A DNA stretch of 64,000 nt, taken from Thamnaconus septentrionalis. Its lineage: Eukaryota; Chordata; Actinopteri; Tetraodontiformes; Monacanthidae. This document shows, one piece after another, positions 39,641-51,300 of this stretch. The stretch lies in NCBI GenBank assembly GCA_009823395.1, contig CM020502.1, positions 23,506,444 through 23,570,443 of the forward strand, read 5' to 3'. Within the stretch, counting starts at the first letter, position 1. The number at the start of each line of letters is the position of its first letter. The translations under genes and the position numbers were made by a program. The notes under the pieces are model-generated. The model saw only the letters and a list, made by a program, of their open reading frames with translations. It was not told where the DNA came from and ran no database searches.

Positions 39641-40199
39641 AAACACAGAATCTTTTTTTCATGCAATTAGCCAGCAGCAGATATTCATTTATTATTGAAT
39701 TTATTATTATTTATTAGGCGATCTTTGGGACATGGTCCCTGCCTCTTTCCTCTTGCCTTTTTGTAACCGCAGCGGTGACTATCGCTCTTTGACTCACACT
39801 CATTCCCACACAAACAGACATGTCACATTTTTCTGTCTCTGTATCAGTTGTTATCCCTCTCATCATCCTCTCTGCTCCTCTTATCATGCACCAGAGAGGC
39901 TGTCTGCTCTCTCACCCCCCGACACCCCAGCACCCCCTCACCTTTCCTCTGCCTGCCATCAGATGGATGGGAGATTGGTTAGATTGCGGCAAGGTTGCAT
40001 TTCATGCAACCAAAACTTGTGATTGCTTGGGTTTTGCATGGTGGATAAGGCTTGTGGTTGGCCCATTTTATTTTGAGATTTGCTTTGTTCAGTTACCCAT
40101 ATTTTCTTCCAATCCAACTGGTCTTTGCTGCTAGAGATTTGTAGTCACTATTGATATATTTATATCAAAAGCCTGCAGTCTGATTGTAACATAGCATAT

Positions 40200-40202
40200 C
40201 TG

Positions 40203-40269
<67 letters not shown>
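40200..40269. repeat. (TATC)n tetranucleotide repeat
   Basis: About 17 TATC units; the same unit recurs at 57433-57567. Confidence 0.97.
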
Positions 40270-41418
40270 GTTTATTTTTTATCTTTTATCGTTTATTTTT
40301 TTATCTTTATCTTGACAGTTTTGGTTAACCAAACCCTTGAAGTTGTGCTTTGGATTGGTATATTAGGGTTTTTCTGTATATTTCTCGGCATAACACCTCA
40401 GTTTAAACAAAAAAAAAAAAAATCATGGTGAAAAGCACAAACATACAGCTTGCCTCGAGAGACCCCTAATGAGCAGGCGAGAAACACACAGAGGAACACC
40501 AGGTTGGCAGGAGAGGCTTTCATTTCCACCTAATAATCTGTCCTGCTGCATGCTGGGCCTCTTTGGCAATATAGATGTATCAGTTCCTCTCGCCCAATGC
40601 TGGATTTTCATTATTGGCATGGTTCTTACATTGTGTGTGTATGTGCGTGTGTGCCTGTGTGTGTGTTCCTGTCTGATATGGCTGCTTGTTTAATGCCCAG
40701 CTTTAACACACTTTAACGACCTATAGGAAAGCTTATTTTTGCAACTGCCTGCATTTTCCCAGTAATTGTCCCTCTTCTGCTCTAAACCTCACTCTTTGTG
40801 TGTGCGTGTGGAATGTGCGAAGGTATGTTTCAAGACAGTAAGAGGGCCCTTTTTTCTCCGCCAGCAGTGTCAGCAGGTGAACTGCCCTATTGAGAGCAAA
40901 GAGAAAAATCGCCAAAGCATGCAAATTGCAACTCTACGGGGAGAATCAATTAGGTGCCTAGTGGCTGGAGCAGAAAAGGCTCGGAAGGGGTGGAAAAGGG
41001 CAGGGGGTCCGTGCAGAGAGATGGTGCAGAGCCGTGCTGATCACCTCCTCTGAGACGATGCATTACTCCCTATTTTCTGTCTCCCCGAGACTTCAATCCA
41101 TGGGCTGCTGGTTAATGCTCTCCCCCCGTACTTCCTCCTCAGCCTCCGCTGTGTCTCAGCCTCGTTTCTTTAGTGTCGAGCCCATTTCTTTTCCAAGTAT
41201 AGACAGGGCTGAAGTCTCAAATGGCGTGGCCTTTCGCACCTGATTTCCCTCATTATCAGAGATGGTCTGCTTTAAACTGTGCCAGATAAAATTGGAACAC
41301 ATTACATTGATTTCTGCATGCATGATGTGATACACATCCGGTTTGACTGTGTGGTTGTTTTGTGATATTGATGTGGAGTTACTGGCTTCCAATCTAATTT
41401 TCTCTTCCTTCTCCTCAG

Positions 41419-41531
41419 GTGTATAATGTCCCCCATCCCCAAAGAGGCTTGATCTTGATTGGTGGACAGTTCTGGAGTGTGCCTCCTTCCCTTGTCTCAA
41501 CGCTCCCAGACGCCTGCCACACACAGCCACG
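41419..41531 (+). other. plxna4: 5' UTR part of the first coding exon of plxna4
   Basis: An acceptor with a strong pyrimidine tract (TCTCTTCCTTCTCCTCAG ending at 41418) sets the start. The 113-nt leader ends at the plexin start codon at 41532, whose context CCACGATGT has A at -3. It contains an 8-codon upstream ORF at 41426-41452 in a different frame from the plexin (41426 and 41532 differ by 106 nt). Confidence 0.75.
41426..41452 (+). promoter_or_regulatory. Upstream ORF in the plxna4 leader
   Basis: ATG followed by seven codons and TGA (peptide MSPIPKEA). It sits 80 nt before the plexin start codon and terminates well before it, so reinitiation is possible. Such short uORFs usually reduce translation; whether this one acts depends on the transcript including this acceptor. 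Confidence 0.5.
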
Positions 41532-42771
41532 ATGTCCCTCACCAGGACGAGGACCTCCTTTTTTGCTTGCTGCTTCCTGTCCAGTTTGGTACTTCCCGTG
41601 TTTTCACAGACAGTGGTGCAAGCCCCACAGGCGCACAGCGCCGGCTCGCAGGTGATCACAGCATCCCTCCAGGAGGAGGAGTATGCGTCGTTTCGCGCCG
41701 AGAACAACGAGTGGACATTTAACCATTTGGCGGTGGACTATCGCAACGGCAACGTGTACCTGGGGGCCGTCAACCGCATATACAAACTGTCTCCAGGCCT
41801 GGAGCTCCAGGTTTCCCACGAGACCGGCCCGGATGAAGACAACCGCGAGTGTTACCCGCCACGCATCGTGCAGCCCTGCAGTGAGCCATTGACACTCACC
41901 AACAACGTAAACAAGATGCTGCTGATGGACTACCGGGAGAACCGGCTGCTGGCGTGCGGCAGCCTCTACCAGGGCATCTGCAAGCTCCTACGCCTAGACG
42001 ACCTCTTCAAGCTGGGAGAGCCCTTCCACAAGAAGGAGCACTACCTCTCGGGGGCCAACGAAAGTGGGCCCGTGTTTGGCGTCATTGTTTCGTACGGGAA
42101 CGCCTCTCCGGACATGTTGTTTGTCGCCACAGCCGTAGACGGAAAGCCCGAGTACTTCCCCACCATCTCGAGCAGAAAGTTAGCTCGCAACTCTGAGGAG
42201 GATGGCATGTTTGCCTATGTCTTTCATGACGAGTTTGTGGCCTCCATGATTAAGATCCCCTCGGACACGTTCACCGTTATTCCAGACTTTGACATTTACT
42301 ACATTTACGGCTTTGCCAGCGGGAACTTTGTCTACTTCCTGACTTTGCAGCCTGAAATGGGGCGGACCAACCACCGGGTCTTCCTCGACTGGCCGCGAGC
42401 AGGTCTACACCTCCAAGATAGTCCGCCTTTGCAAGTCCGACCCTGCCTTTAACTCCTACGTGGAGGTGCCTATCGGATGCATCAGTGGCAACATGGAGTA
42501 CCGACTGCTGGAGGCAGCCTACCTGTCCAAGGCTGGCGCCATACTGGCCCGCTCGCTAGATGTGGCACCAGACGACGACGTGCTCTTTGCCGTCTTCTCC
42601 AAAGGCCAGAAGAGGCACCTGCGCCAGTCCTTGCAGGACTCCGCCTTGTGTGTTTTCTCCCTGCGAAAGATCAACGAGAAAATCAAGGATAGGCTGCAGT
42701 CCTGCTACAAGGGCGAGGGCACGCTGGACCTGGCCTGGCTCAAAGTCAAAGATATCCCCTGCAGCAGCGCG
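41532..42771 (+). CDS. plxna4: Plexin A4, first coding exon: signal peptide and most of the sema domain (frame broken by one base)
   Basis: Plexin-A4 is a transmembrane axon-guidance receptor for class 3 semaphorins (with neuropilins) and class 6 semaphorins. This exon encodes about 413 residues. A hydrophobic signal peptide is at about residues 9-26. The sema beta-propeller starts near residue 53 ([13 protein letters not shown]) and includes GAVNRIYKL (79-87), the paired cysteines C107/C116 and C142/C150, and the [23 protein letters not shown] and KIPSDTF motifs. N-glycosylation sequons are at N176 and N190. Choice of A4 over A1-A3 rests on [28 protein letters not shown] and [14 protein letters not shown]. 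The frame runs to M276 (42357); one surplus base at GGGG 42359-42362 then shifts it and gives a stop at 42450-42452. In the +1 frame from 42364 the plexin resumes ([17 protein letters not shown] onward) and stays open to the donor GTGAGT at 42772. Total length is 1240 nt, one more than a multiple of three. Confidence 0.93.
42359..42362 (+). other. plxna4: Apparent +1 frameshift site in plxna4
   Basis: The GGGG run after codon 275 carries one base too many relative to the reading frame on both sides. Removing one G joins LTLQPEM to [11 protein letters not shown] and [13 protein letters not shown] without a stop. The region is the variable loop between two conserved sema strands. A sequencing or assembly error, an allelic frameshift or gene decay would all look like this. 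Confidence 0.85.
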
Positions 42772-43031
42772 GTGAGTAGTGCAAGAACATTCTGATTTCT
42801 GCAGGTTCCGATCATAATTGCGAAGAAGCGAGTGAAGTGACAGCGTGCAGAAAAATGTGTATTTTTGTTTCCCACAAGCTTTGAGTCACATTCAGTTGGT
42901 GATTAGATTTTGTAACTCGCTCTTACTTGTCGCTCCTCTCTTCTGAAGAGAATGCAAGTGTTCATCACTGAAGAGAAATCAGTCTTGAAGGCTCTCCTCC
43001 ATATCACTAATAATGAGCTGGGATGCACCGC

Positions 43032-43033
<2 letters not shown>

Positions 43034-43063
<30 letters not shown>
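43034..43063. repeat. (GT)n microsatellite
   Basis: GT run adjoining the G-rich tract at 43066-43095. Confidence 0.95.
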
Positions 43064-43065
43064 GC

Positions 43066-43095
43066 GGGGGGGACAGGGGGGGGCTTGGGGAGGGG
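43066..43095 (+). other. G-quadruplex-capable tract
   Basis: Runs of 7, 8, 4 and 4 G separated by ACA, CTT and A fit the canonical four-run G-quadruplex pattern on the transcribed-sense strand, about 300 nt downstream of a plxna4 splice donor. Intronic G-rich tracts near donors can influence splicing; no function is demonstrated here. Confidence 0.6.
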
Positions 43096-44175
43096 CTTCA
43101 TGACCACCATGTTCTCGGGTGGGCTCATGCCCCGTCACATCAAGATGAAATCTTAACCAACCACTGCCTCTTCTAATTCGCACACCCTTTCAACAATGCA
43201 GCTGAACGCTCAGCCCAATTACCATAATATCATTCTCCGTAACAACATTACAAATTCAGTGATTCACCTCATTTGATTTCTCACTTGTGCACATAGAAAA
43301 GGCGGTCGAATTGGGTGTTCCACGTTTAGGACGTCTTCACAGATGTTGGGATGTTTTCCAAGTGTGTGCTTTTGTTATATTGATAATGGATTTATTAGTT
43401 ATCGTAGACAAATATACATGCACAATATACACAATATAAATATTTATATTATAATTTAAGCATAACCACTGTGATAAAGATATTGAAAAGTTACTTACTA
43501 TTTGTATTTTAATTAAATATTACAGAATCAGTCACTAATTACAGTTCCAAAATGTCTGCCCCAACTGGTAGAAAAACACTCCTTCCATCTGAGAGGCTTT
43601 CAGGGCAATGGAAGATGTGTGCGCCACTGAGCAGAAATAGAACATTTCACTGAGAAATATGATCACTGGATTGATTAATAGATATTTTTCCCTGCAAAGC
43701 TGGACACTCATGTTATCTCCAAGAGCCAAAAAGAAAATTTATACAGCCACAAATGCTTGAAACAAGAATATTATCAGTTGGCCGAGGCGTACTTCAGAAG
43801 CATAAATTCGATCCGCTCGCGGCTCCTGGCCCATCCTCCTCTGACCTTAAACCAAGCACTATCGCAAAACATTATGAAGTTGACCCCTTCTTGTGTTTGG
43901 TGCTAGAAATCATGGTGTTTATCTATTAATCCGTCGCTGGCACGACCGGCACGTGCTTCCGGGGCCGCCTTTGTCTGCGGCTGGAGGGCCTGATAAATCA
44001 TGCCCAGGGTGGAGCTGTCAGCGGGGAGAGGAAGTGAGAGGGGAGCGCGCCAGGGTTAGCGCTGAGGAATGATGCCATTTCAGCATGCAGCACAGTATCG
44101 CCACGGCCGCAGCATAAATTATAGCCCGCCGAACAAGTGACGGTGGACTTTGCAGGAGATAGATGGGCTGTGACA

Positions 44176-44215
44176 CACACAAATGCACTCGCACGCACAC
44201 ACACACGCACACACT
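44176..44215. repeat. (CA)n-rich microsatellite, interrupted
   Basis: CA repeat with several GC and TG interruptions. Confidence 0.88.
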
Positions 44216-46341
44216 TGCCACCACACTTATAAGCGTGGCTACTGCAGCGATGGGGAAGGTGGCTCTCAAGTTCGGAGAGAGGCTTTTGATAAAGTGTTAT
44301 CAATAAATCCTCTGTACGATGAAAGGCGTATTAAATGATTTATCAAAATGCTTATCAGCTAATTTAAGAGTGGTTTTAGAGTGGGGCCAGTGCTACGGCT
44401 ATAAACAAGGAGCGGGGACGTATTTAAAATCCCAAATGCATAAACAGACACATAATTCAGAGGCCTATTACTTGACGATAAGTAAAGATGCTAATGAATG
44501 CAATGAATATTTTCCAAAAATGTTTTCCCCACCGTGTGAACACGTTAGATGTTGCCATGTAGACTCGTAAGCAAACACCACTCCCAATGCTTCCCTGACA
44601 AATGGTCGCCTCCTTAATAACCAAGGGTTGAGTCATTTATTAAATTTTTCATGAGTCGTCGGCGGCTGTTAGTTTTCTGATTAATTCCTGTGCCGCCTTA
44701 AATGATGCATGAATCCCTGCGCCACATCTCAGATATCATCAAAAACGTACTTTAAGTTCAAGGTTTTCATTTTCCCCACTGTCTGCTTCCGGTTGGCGTT
44801 GAGAGCTGACATCGGGTCACACGCATGTGCACGTTCTCTTCCCGAACAAACAAGACTCTGAAAATTGAAGGAATTCCGGAGCTTTACGCTTCCCTGCACT
44901 AATACAGCACCGTATTTGTAGAATCACATGACCACATAAATATCTAATGAGGTTCTTGCACACTTTGCTACCACTCTGACTCTCAAGTTGTCCCCTTCAT
45001 TCCAACGTATTTCCTTGTAGACCAATGGGTTCTTGAACTTCTTATTCAAAAAGTTTTGTACATGCATAATACAAATATTATGTCTGTACAAGGTTAAAAG
45101 TCCTGTTGACTTCTTGTTTAGAACCAAATAAATGTTTATTTTATAATGTCAGGATATACTTACTGTATGGCCCTGATCTGGATGACATCAGTTCAGACTT
45201 TGGTGAATCCCCGCTGTAAAGAGTTGTAAGTAGTTTTCAAATACCAAAGTAAAGCTGCATGTCTTCTTAATGTGTTTAAAGGTTCATTAGTGCGTATTAG
45301 CAGCTTATTTGCCATTTACTCCCTTTGGTCCTTTATACTGACGGTCTTGGTGGTTGTTCTAATTGCAGCGGTTAATCAGAGTTTGCGCGGATCACCAGGT
45401 TGTTTTACATAATTTTGCAACTATATTGACCTAAAGTCCCACTTAAAGATGTCCAATTGAATTTGCTCGACCTTCAGAAAATCAGTATTTTTTGAAATGG
45501 CCAATTCCTCTATGCACGAATGTTCACAAATGTGGCAGAGGTCCATTGACTGGCCCGGAGGAGGACTGTATAAACACTCGCGTCCCACCGTGACCAGACC
45601 TTTTGTTGATTTACACCATCTTGAAGAGGCTTTCAGTCAGAGTTGGGGAGACAGGGAAAAGGAAGGAGAGAAGTTGAGGGAGGGGTGAAGGGAGAAAAAG
45701 TGTGCACGGTGGAGAGGAGCGTGATGGCTGCGAGAGCGGTTGAGAGGATAGATGGTTAAGAGGCGGAGTGAGGCAGGATGTGTCCCCTCTCCTCCCCGAC
45801 CCCACCCCCCCACCCAAATGGCCACGCTTGGCCGAGCCATATAATGCGTGCTCAACAGTATAAGTCTGCAAAGGGCCGTATCCATAGATCATTGTGAAGT
45901 GGCATGTGACCTATAAAAAAAAGAAGAAAAAGTGCTGCCTTCTTCCTACATGTTCACTGTGTCAGCAGAAAGAAAAAACAGAACAACAAAACAGCGGCAT
46001 TGCAATAAATTCTCTCCCTGCGCGTCGTCTCCCTCTCATCCGTGATTCACGGCTCACTGCCGCCGCAGCCACCACGGCTCGTCTTCCGCCCTCCTTAAGC
46101 TTCTCCGACCTCGGCCAGAGTCGTTTCCACATCGTCCCGTTGTTTGGGTTTGGCCCTCACAGGTGGCGCGCACTCATCTGAATGGAGATGGGCATGTTCG
46201 GGTTGGGTCGGGATGCAAATGCGCTTAAATGGTCATCATTTGACCTGAGAGGTTTTTTTTTGTCCTGCAAAGTTGGTCTTTTTTCAGCGCACACTTTCTG
46301 AAAAGTTGAACAAGCAGAGGAATATGAAGGATTTTCTCATT

Positions 46342-46882
46342 TCTTTGGAGTTCACTAGCGTTTCCATTCCCCTAGAATTGCGCAAAATCTAAATATCGCA
46401 ATAAAAAACTGGGAATGGAAACACCTAAACTTGGAAAAGGCCTCTCAAATATCACCGAAAGGTTTTGATGATCTCATGATTAGATTTTTCAGACCAAATT
46501 GATATAGAGGTATATCGCAAAAGTGTCATGGAAAAACTTTTTCTGCATTTACACGTCAGCGGACATGACGAATGGGGTCACATGACCAGTTCATTTGAAG
46601 TGAAAATGGTGTTATGCTTGGACGGAGGAGGAGACAGAATATTTTTTTTTTGCAAGTAATCAAAGAGAAACATAACATAACCACCATTCTTGACAGCAAA
46701 CACATAAACAAACAAAAGCAAACTTAATTCTCATAAAATCTCGCAGAATTACGGCCTATGCGCTTCACACCATTCAATGGAAACACCTGCAAATCGCAAT
46801 TGTACTTAATCGAAATTTTAGAAATATCACTTTTATTTTGCGAAACACGGTAATGGAAGCACAGCTAGTGAAAGACCAAAGA
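46342..46882. mobile_element. MITE-like non-autonomous DNA transposon, about 540 bp
   Basis: The left end reads TCTTTGG, then TTCACTAGCGTTTCCATTCC, then GCGCAAAAT. The right end read on the minus strand is TCTTTGG, then TCACTAGCTGTGCTTCCATT, then TTCGCAAAAT, giving an imperfect terminal inverted repeat of about 50 bp. Inside, GTTTCCATTCCC (46360-46371) has an exact inverted copy at 46411-46422, and another AATGGAAACACCTG phrase occurs near 46776. The interior is AT-rich with no transposase frame. Fish genomes carry families whose ends contain 'GTTTCCATTAC' and 'GCAAAAT', which fits; superfamily and target duplication are not clear. Confidence 0.65.
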
Positions 46883-47039
46883 CTGGAGTTATTGTTATAA
46901 AGGGTGGTTACACTGTTATTTGCCCATCAAGTCTTTCTTTCTCTTCCCATATTTTCCCATAAGCACACAGACAAACCCACTCCTTCTCCAGTCCGCTGAA
47001 CATGGATGAGAAAATTACAAGGTCGCCTATAAGTCCCTG

Positions 47040-47190
47040 ACAGTCCGCGGCCATCTCCTCCTCCCTTGTGCTAATGATCATTAATTACATGTCATTAGCT
47101 AACATGCCACGGGCGATTCTTCCCCATTTGTCATGTGCTATCGACTTCACATTCTGAATTCCCAACAATTAATTAGATTATTTTCCTTTC
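47040..47190. promoter_or_regulatory. Possible conserved intronic enhancer block
   Basis: Dense homeodomain-type cores, such as TAATGATCATTAATTACATG followed by TCATTAGCTAACATG and CAATTAATTAGATTATT, in DNA with no simple repeat. This is the texture of vertebrate CNEs in axon-guidance gene introns, but conservation is not testable here. Confidence 0.25.
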
Positions 47191-48796
47191 GCTGCTGTGT
47201 CTCTGAGTCTTTTTCTGGATCTTGTCCCTCCCCAGCACACGCGGTGCAATAACTTCCCATTCCCCCTTTTTGAGCCCCCCGTCATTTGACAAATTTGCGA
47301 CCGACTCCAAGCTCATATTTTATGCTTATTTCTTTTCCTCTCTTCCTCCTCCCGCTGCCCTCCTTCGTGTATCGAGCAGCCAGTGAATGCTGCCATCCCC
47401 TGTGCCGAGCGTATCGCATCCCTCCGCTATTTCGGACGGCCGAGCTTAATCTGCGACCAGCTGCCGCTGCCGCCGCTTTGCTGATGAGTCAGTCTCGGCC
47501 ACATCCTCAGGAAGCAAGAGGCTAGCAGATTCATTAAGAACATCCAGACTGCCTCCCCGTCCCTCCAACCCCTCCTCGCTCCATCTACATATCCGCTGTC
47601 CTCTCTTGCTGGCTCACTAATTAAATCTCCATACATGATACCACTTGCAAAAGGTCAGAATCCATCACAATATCATTATTTTGTGATTAAACTAAAGCCT
47701 CATGCTTCCATCACTATACTGTGCCGACTTGCCTCCATCAGAAAAAAGAAAACACTCGACACTAGAAAAACACGCTTGTCTTTAACGTGAAATTTGAATA
47801 ATTGTGTTTGAAACGATTTGCTGACTTCTTGCTGAAGTTAAACATCGGCAAATAGAAAGTACTTAGGTCGTTACTTGACTGTCAAGTTGACAGTCGCTAA
47901 TGCACACAGACTTGTTTTTGTCAACGCTTATCCTCAGAATAGAAGCAGCTTTGGGTCAGAACTGAAAAAATGATACTGACAGGTAAACAATGGTAACAAA
48001 AAAAAAAGAAAGATTGTCTGCTTGTGAGTGGTGGAGCGGAAAAAAGGGGGTTGTTAAGAAGCCACATCTGTCGAGGTATGTATGTGATATTAAGTTGTAT
48101 TTTTAGCTTGTTTTGTCATCTTTTGCTTTATCCCCCTATCTTGTCTCAGAAGCGGTTAAACTCTCATCCTGTCTCAAATATCCTTCTATCTTTTCCCTCC
48201 CTGCCTAACCAATAACCAAATTATCATCTGTTGTGTTGCCCAGCTACTGGTTGGCAGGTGTGAACATGCGCAAACACTGTTTAACAAATATCAGAAGCTC
48301 ATCAAAGCCTGACTCCTCACAGTGAAACCTGCCAATGCTTCACAAATAAATCAACTCTGTTTGGACTTTCCCTGTTCCGCCTATATGCGTGCAAAGACAC
48401 AAACTGTTGCCGCATTTGCCAGAGTTGTTTTGTGCAAATCGGATCCTTTTCTTAGATGCCTTCCAAGGCGCTGCTTTGTCAGACTGCAAATTTTTGCAAG
48501 AACCCACTTTGTTTGATTTGCGGGTTGTTTCTGCTTCTTGCAACCCTGCTAATAGGTTTGCCTGTGAGTAATCTGAGGCAATTATAAGTATGAACACTTG
48601 ACCAGAGGGTTTTTTTTCTTTTCTTTGTGCTTTTTCTTTAAACTGTAACGGTCATGCTAAAAGCAGAAGAGCGCTCAGGTGTCTTGGGTTGTTGGGTTTA
48701 TTTGCTGTAGAGTTTCCAAAAAAATGCAAACTATTTCTTTTTGTAAAGAAGTAAAAAGAACAAATGATTCATGGAGAGCAAGAAAGTGCATTCTCA

Positions 48797-48834
48797 ATGT
48801 GTGTCTGTCTGTCTGTCTGTGTGTGTGTGTGTGT
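48797..48834. repeat. (GTCT)n-(GT)n compound microsatellite
   Basis: Short GTCT tetranucleotide run merging into GT. Confidence 0.94.
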
Positions 48835-50954
48835 TTTGTGTGCACGCAATGGTTTGTCCTTTCAAGCGTTGCTAGTGTGATGGAGGGCACCATGGATCAG
48901 TAGTCAGACAGACTTCGTCTTGGCGCGGCAGCCAGTGGTCCATCTGATACGCATCACACACATAAGTACACGTACACTTCTCTCCTTCCTCTGTTGGCGG
49001 GGACAAATAAAGCATTAAGGATTTATATAAGGTGTCACACTCGCCATCTAAACAGACAATACGCAGTGTGAGATTCCCTCAGCTCTGTGGAAGCTGATGG
49101 CCGAGAGCATTCATTGTACACATAGAATTCAGCATTATTTGAGTGTTTCTTTTTTAAAAAGCACCTTGCTGATATTTTGACACGCATACCAACTGCATTT
49201 TGATTTGCAATTAGTTGGATCCCTTCGTTTTTCCCGTCTAATCTTTTTCAGTTTAAATATGTAGATGTGGTATTTTTCTCCTACTTTAAATGAAATGGCA
49301 TCCCCTGTTGTTTGAAAATTACACTTGAGGAGGACTTATAAAGAGCTATTAGCTCCCACAAGTGTTATTACTTGAATTTGAATAAACTTTTACCAGTGAA
49401 TTTTGTCCCTGACTGCAGCTTTGAAAGTTTTGAGTGTCTATCCCTGGTCTAAAATAGCATATGCTTTTTTATTTTATTTTATTAGGTACATTTAGAGGTT
49501 GAAAAACACCTGCTGCATAAAACATCTCTAAACCGTTCTTCTCATTTGTCCTCAATATTTTCACTGTGCTTATGGCCATTTATGGGCAAAACTGAGAAGG
49601 GCAACGGCTTGACATGAGACACAACATGACAGTATGATTCAGTCATTTGTTTTAAGGTATTAGGGTTTAGATGGTTAAACTGTCCATGATGCATCGGGCT
49701 CCAACACTACTTTTATGCATTCCCCACATCCGAGTGAGTCAGTGTTGCTGCGGGAAGCAGTGCAGCCAATGTTTTAGCAGCGGTTAAATTGAATGTTGAC
49801 ATGACGTCCTGTGATGAATGCTGTAAACCCACTTAGTCATGACATAATTCTGCGGTGCCGCCAATCATTCTGGCAAGTCAGTCATTTAGCACAGTGGGAC
49901 CAGCAGAAATAAGGGAAATGTAAGTGGCTTATTATGGAAAGAGCAGCCACGGGGATGTAACCCCCCACACACATTTTACTCCTCCATTCTTTTTGGATTT
50001 TGCCATGCAATCATCAATGCTCAGCAGTTAAAAAAAAACAAAACATATAATGGTTTTGCTGAAGAGTTTTGACAATTGGCACCAAGGAGAGGAATAAAAA
50101 ATCCCAACCTCCTTCAATGAAGAAAGCCACTGAAACTGCTGCCCGCGGTTTAATAAATGCATAAAAAGAGGGAACCAGCCAGAAGTGGAAGAAAATGGAA
50201 TCTTTGGATTCCCCCCGTGGTCCGGTTGGCAACATGAAGCGAAATTTCTCAGCGGTTTTAATGTGTGCCATTAACTTTGTGAACCCTGGGCCAACCAGCC
50301 GGGCCGTGGCGACGGTGGAAGCCCAGATTAGGCCATACATCAGAGAGCGTTGGAGAGCCCGATCCCTTTCAGCCACCCCCGCCCCCACCTTCCCACCTCC
50401 TGCTAATCGCATTGAGCAACTCTCCCCTCCACTGTCTTTACCACGTGTGCCCACTGGCCCCTCTTATTTTTTAACTTTTTTATTTTTTTTTAACTCCCCC
50501 TGCGCTGTGTATCTGCTGATTCCCCCAGCGCCGTCCAAAAGAGAGCTCCCTTTGTACGAGTGCTGGCAGCCTAACAGAAGCAGAGAGATGGATATGGCTG
50601 AGAGTGACCTGATTCTGCCTCAGTGTCTGGCCTGGCCTGAGTCCAAACACAGAGCCTCGGCCCACCACCGAGCCCCCCACTGTCCCTCCATCTATAGGGA
50701 GGAACTCCCTGCTTCTCTCCCTCGCTCCCTCCTCTGTTACGCTGACTGAAAAGACCCATGTGACCTGAGCATGAGTTGAATGTGGACCCAGGTTCTTCAT
50801 GTGTCCATATTTGGAAACCTAATTAAAGCAACTCGGCAGACACAAACATCCTCCTCAGACTGATCCTAGCCTGAAGGATCAAGATTTTTCTTTTTAACAA
50901 ATAATTATTAAAATGGAGGAGACCACAAACATGACGATAACCTTTTTCATTTAA

Positions 50955-51300
50955 CGATAGAATATAATTTAGAATAGAATACTTTATTGTCTGTTCCAGA
51001 TGGTGACAGAAATTCTTCTTCGACAGGGCTCACAAACACATTCACATGTTCCCATCAAGACACATTTTACACGATAAAAACCGATGGACATACACCAAAT
51101 ACTGAAATTGTTTCCAAATAACTGACAAAAAAGAAGAAAAAAAAAACCTGACTAAAAAATTTCTGAAGCCGAGGCTTATTTTGGCAGTCTTGCACAATCC
51201 ATGAAATTACCCAGAATATCAATAATAAAAAAGAGCACAAAAAAACAAAAAAAACACAAAACAAAGTTTGTGTTTAACCAAAACCTAATAGCCAATATTT
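50955..51300. repeat. Possible old retroposon remnant
   Basis: The phrase AATAGAATACTTTATTGTCTG, here split as AATAGAATA and CTTTATTGTCTG, followed by GACAGAAATTCTTC resembles the 3' portions of common fish LINE/SINE-type repeats. A-rich stretches follow. No coding capacity or boundaries are visible, so this is a weak call. Confidence 0.25.

Larger units (their letters stand above)
21230..41418 (+). other. plxna4: Probable plxna4 intron 1
   Basis: It begins GTAAGA and ends in the pyrimidine tract and CAG just before 41419. This 20-kb interval has no recognisable protein domain. It contains microsatellites, hairpins at 26795-26827 and 31171-31202, a TATC repeat at 40200-40269, and two splice-bounded candidate coding pieces described separately. 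If exon 1 is misassigned, part of this interval would instead be intergenic. Confidence 0.5.

Noticed and set aside
40200..40269. CRISPR-like regular repeat
   Set aside because: It is a pure TATC microsatellite without spacers, in a vertebrate genome.
41156..41707. 183-codon minus-strand frame overlapping the plxna4 exon
   Set aside because: It is antisense to the leader and signal-peptide region, with no recognisable domain, and is a shadow of the plexin coding bias.
41532..42771. Plexin A1, A2 or A3 instead of A4
   Set aside because: Segments such as [28 protein letters not shown] and [13 protein letters not shown] fit A4 clearly better than what I recall of A1 and A2. A3 was judged less directly.
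41683..42775. Other-frame open reading frames within the plxna4 exon
   Set aside because: They are out-of-frame shadows. Only the frame from 41532, and the +1 frame from 42364, carry plexin sequence.
42772..42795. Continuation of the coding frame into AVSSARTF before a stop
   Set aside because: This is read-through into the intron; GTGAGT at 42772 and the phase-0 match with the exon at 54217 define the splice.
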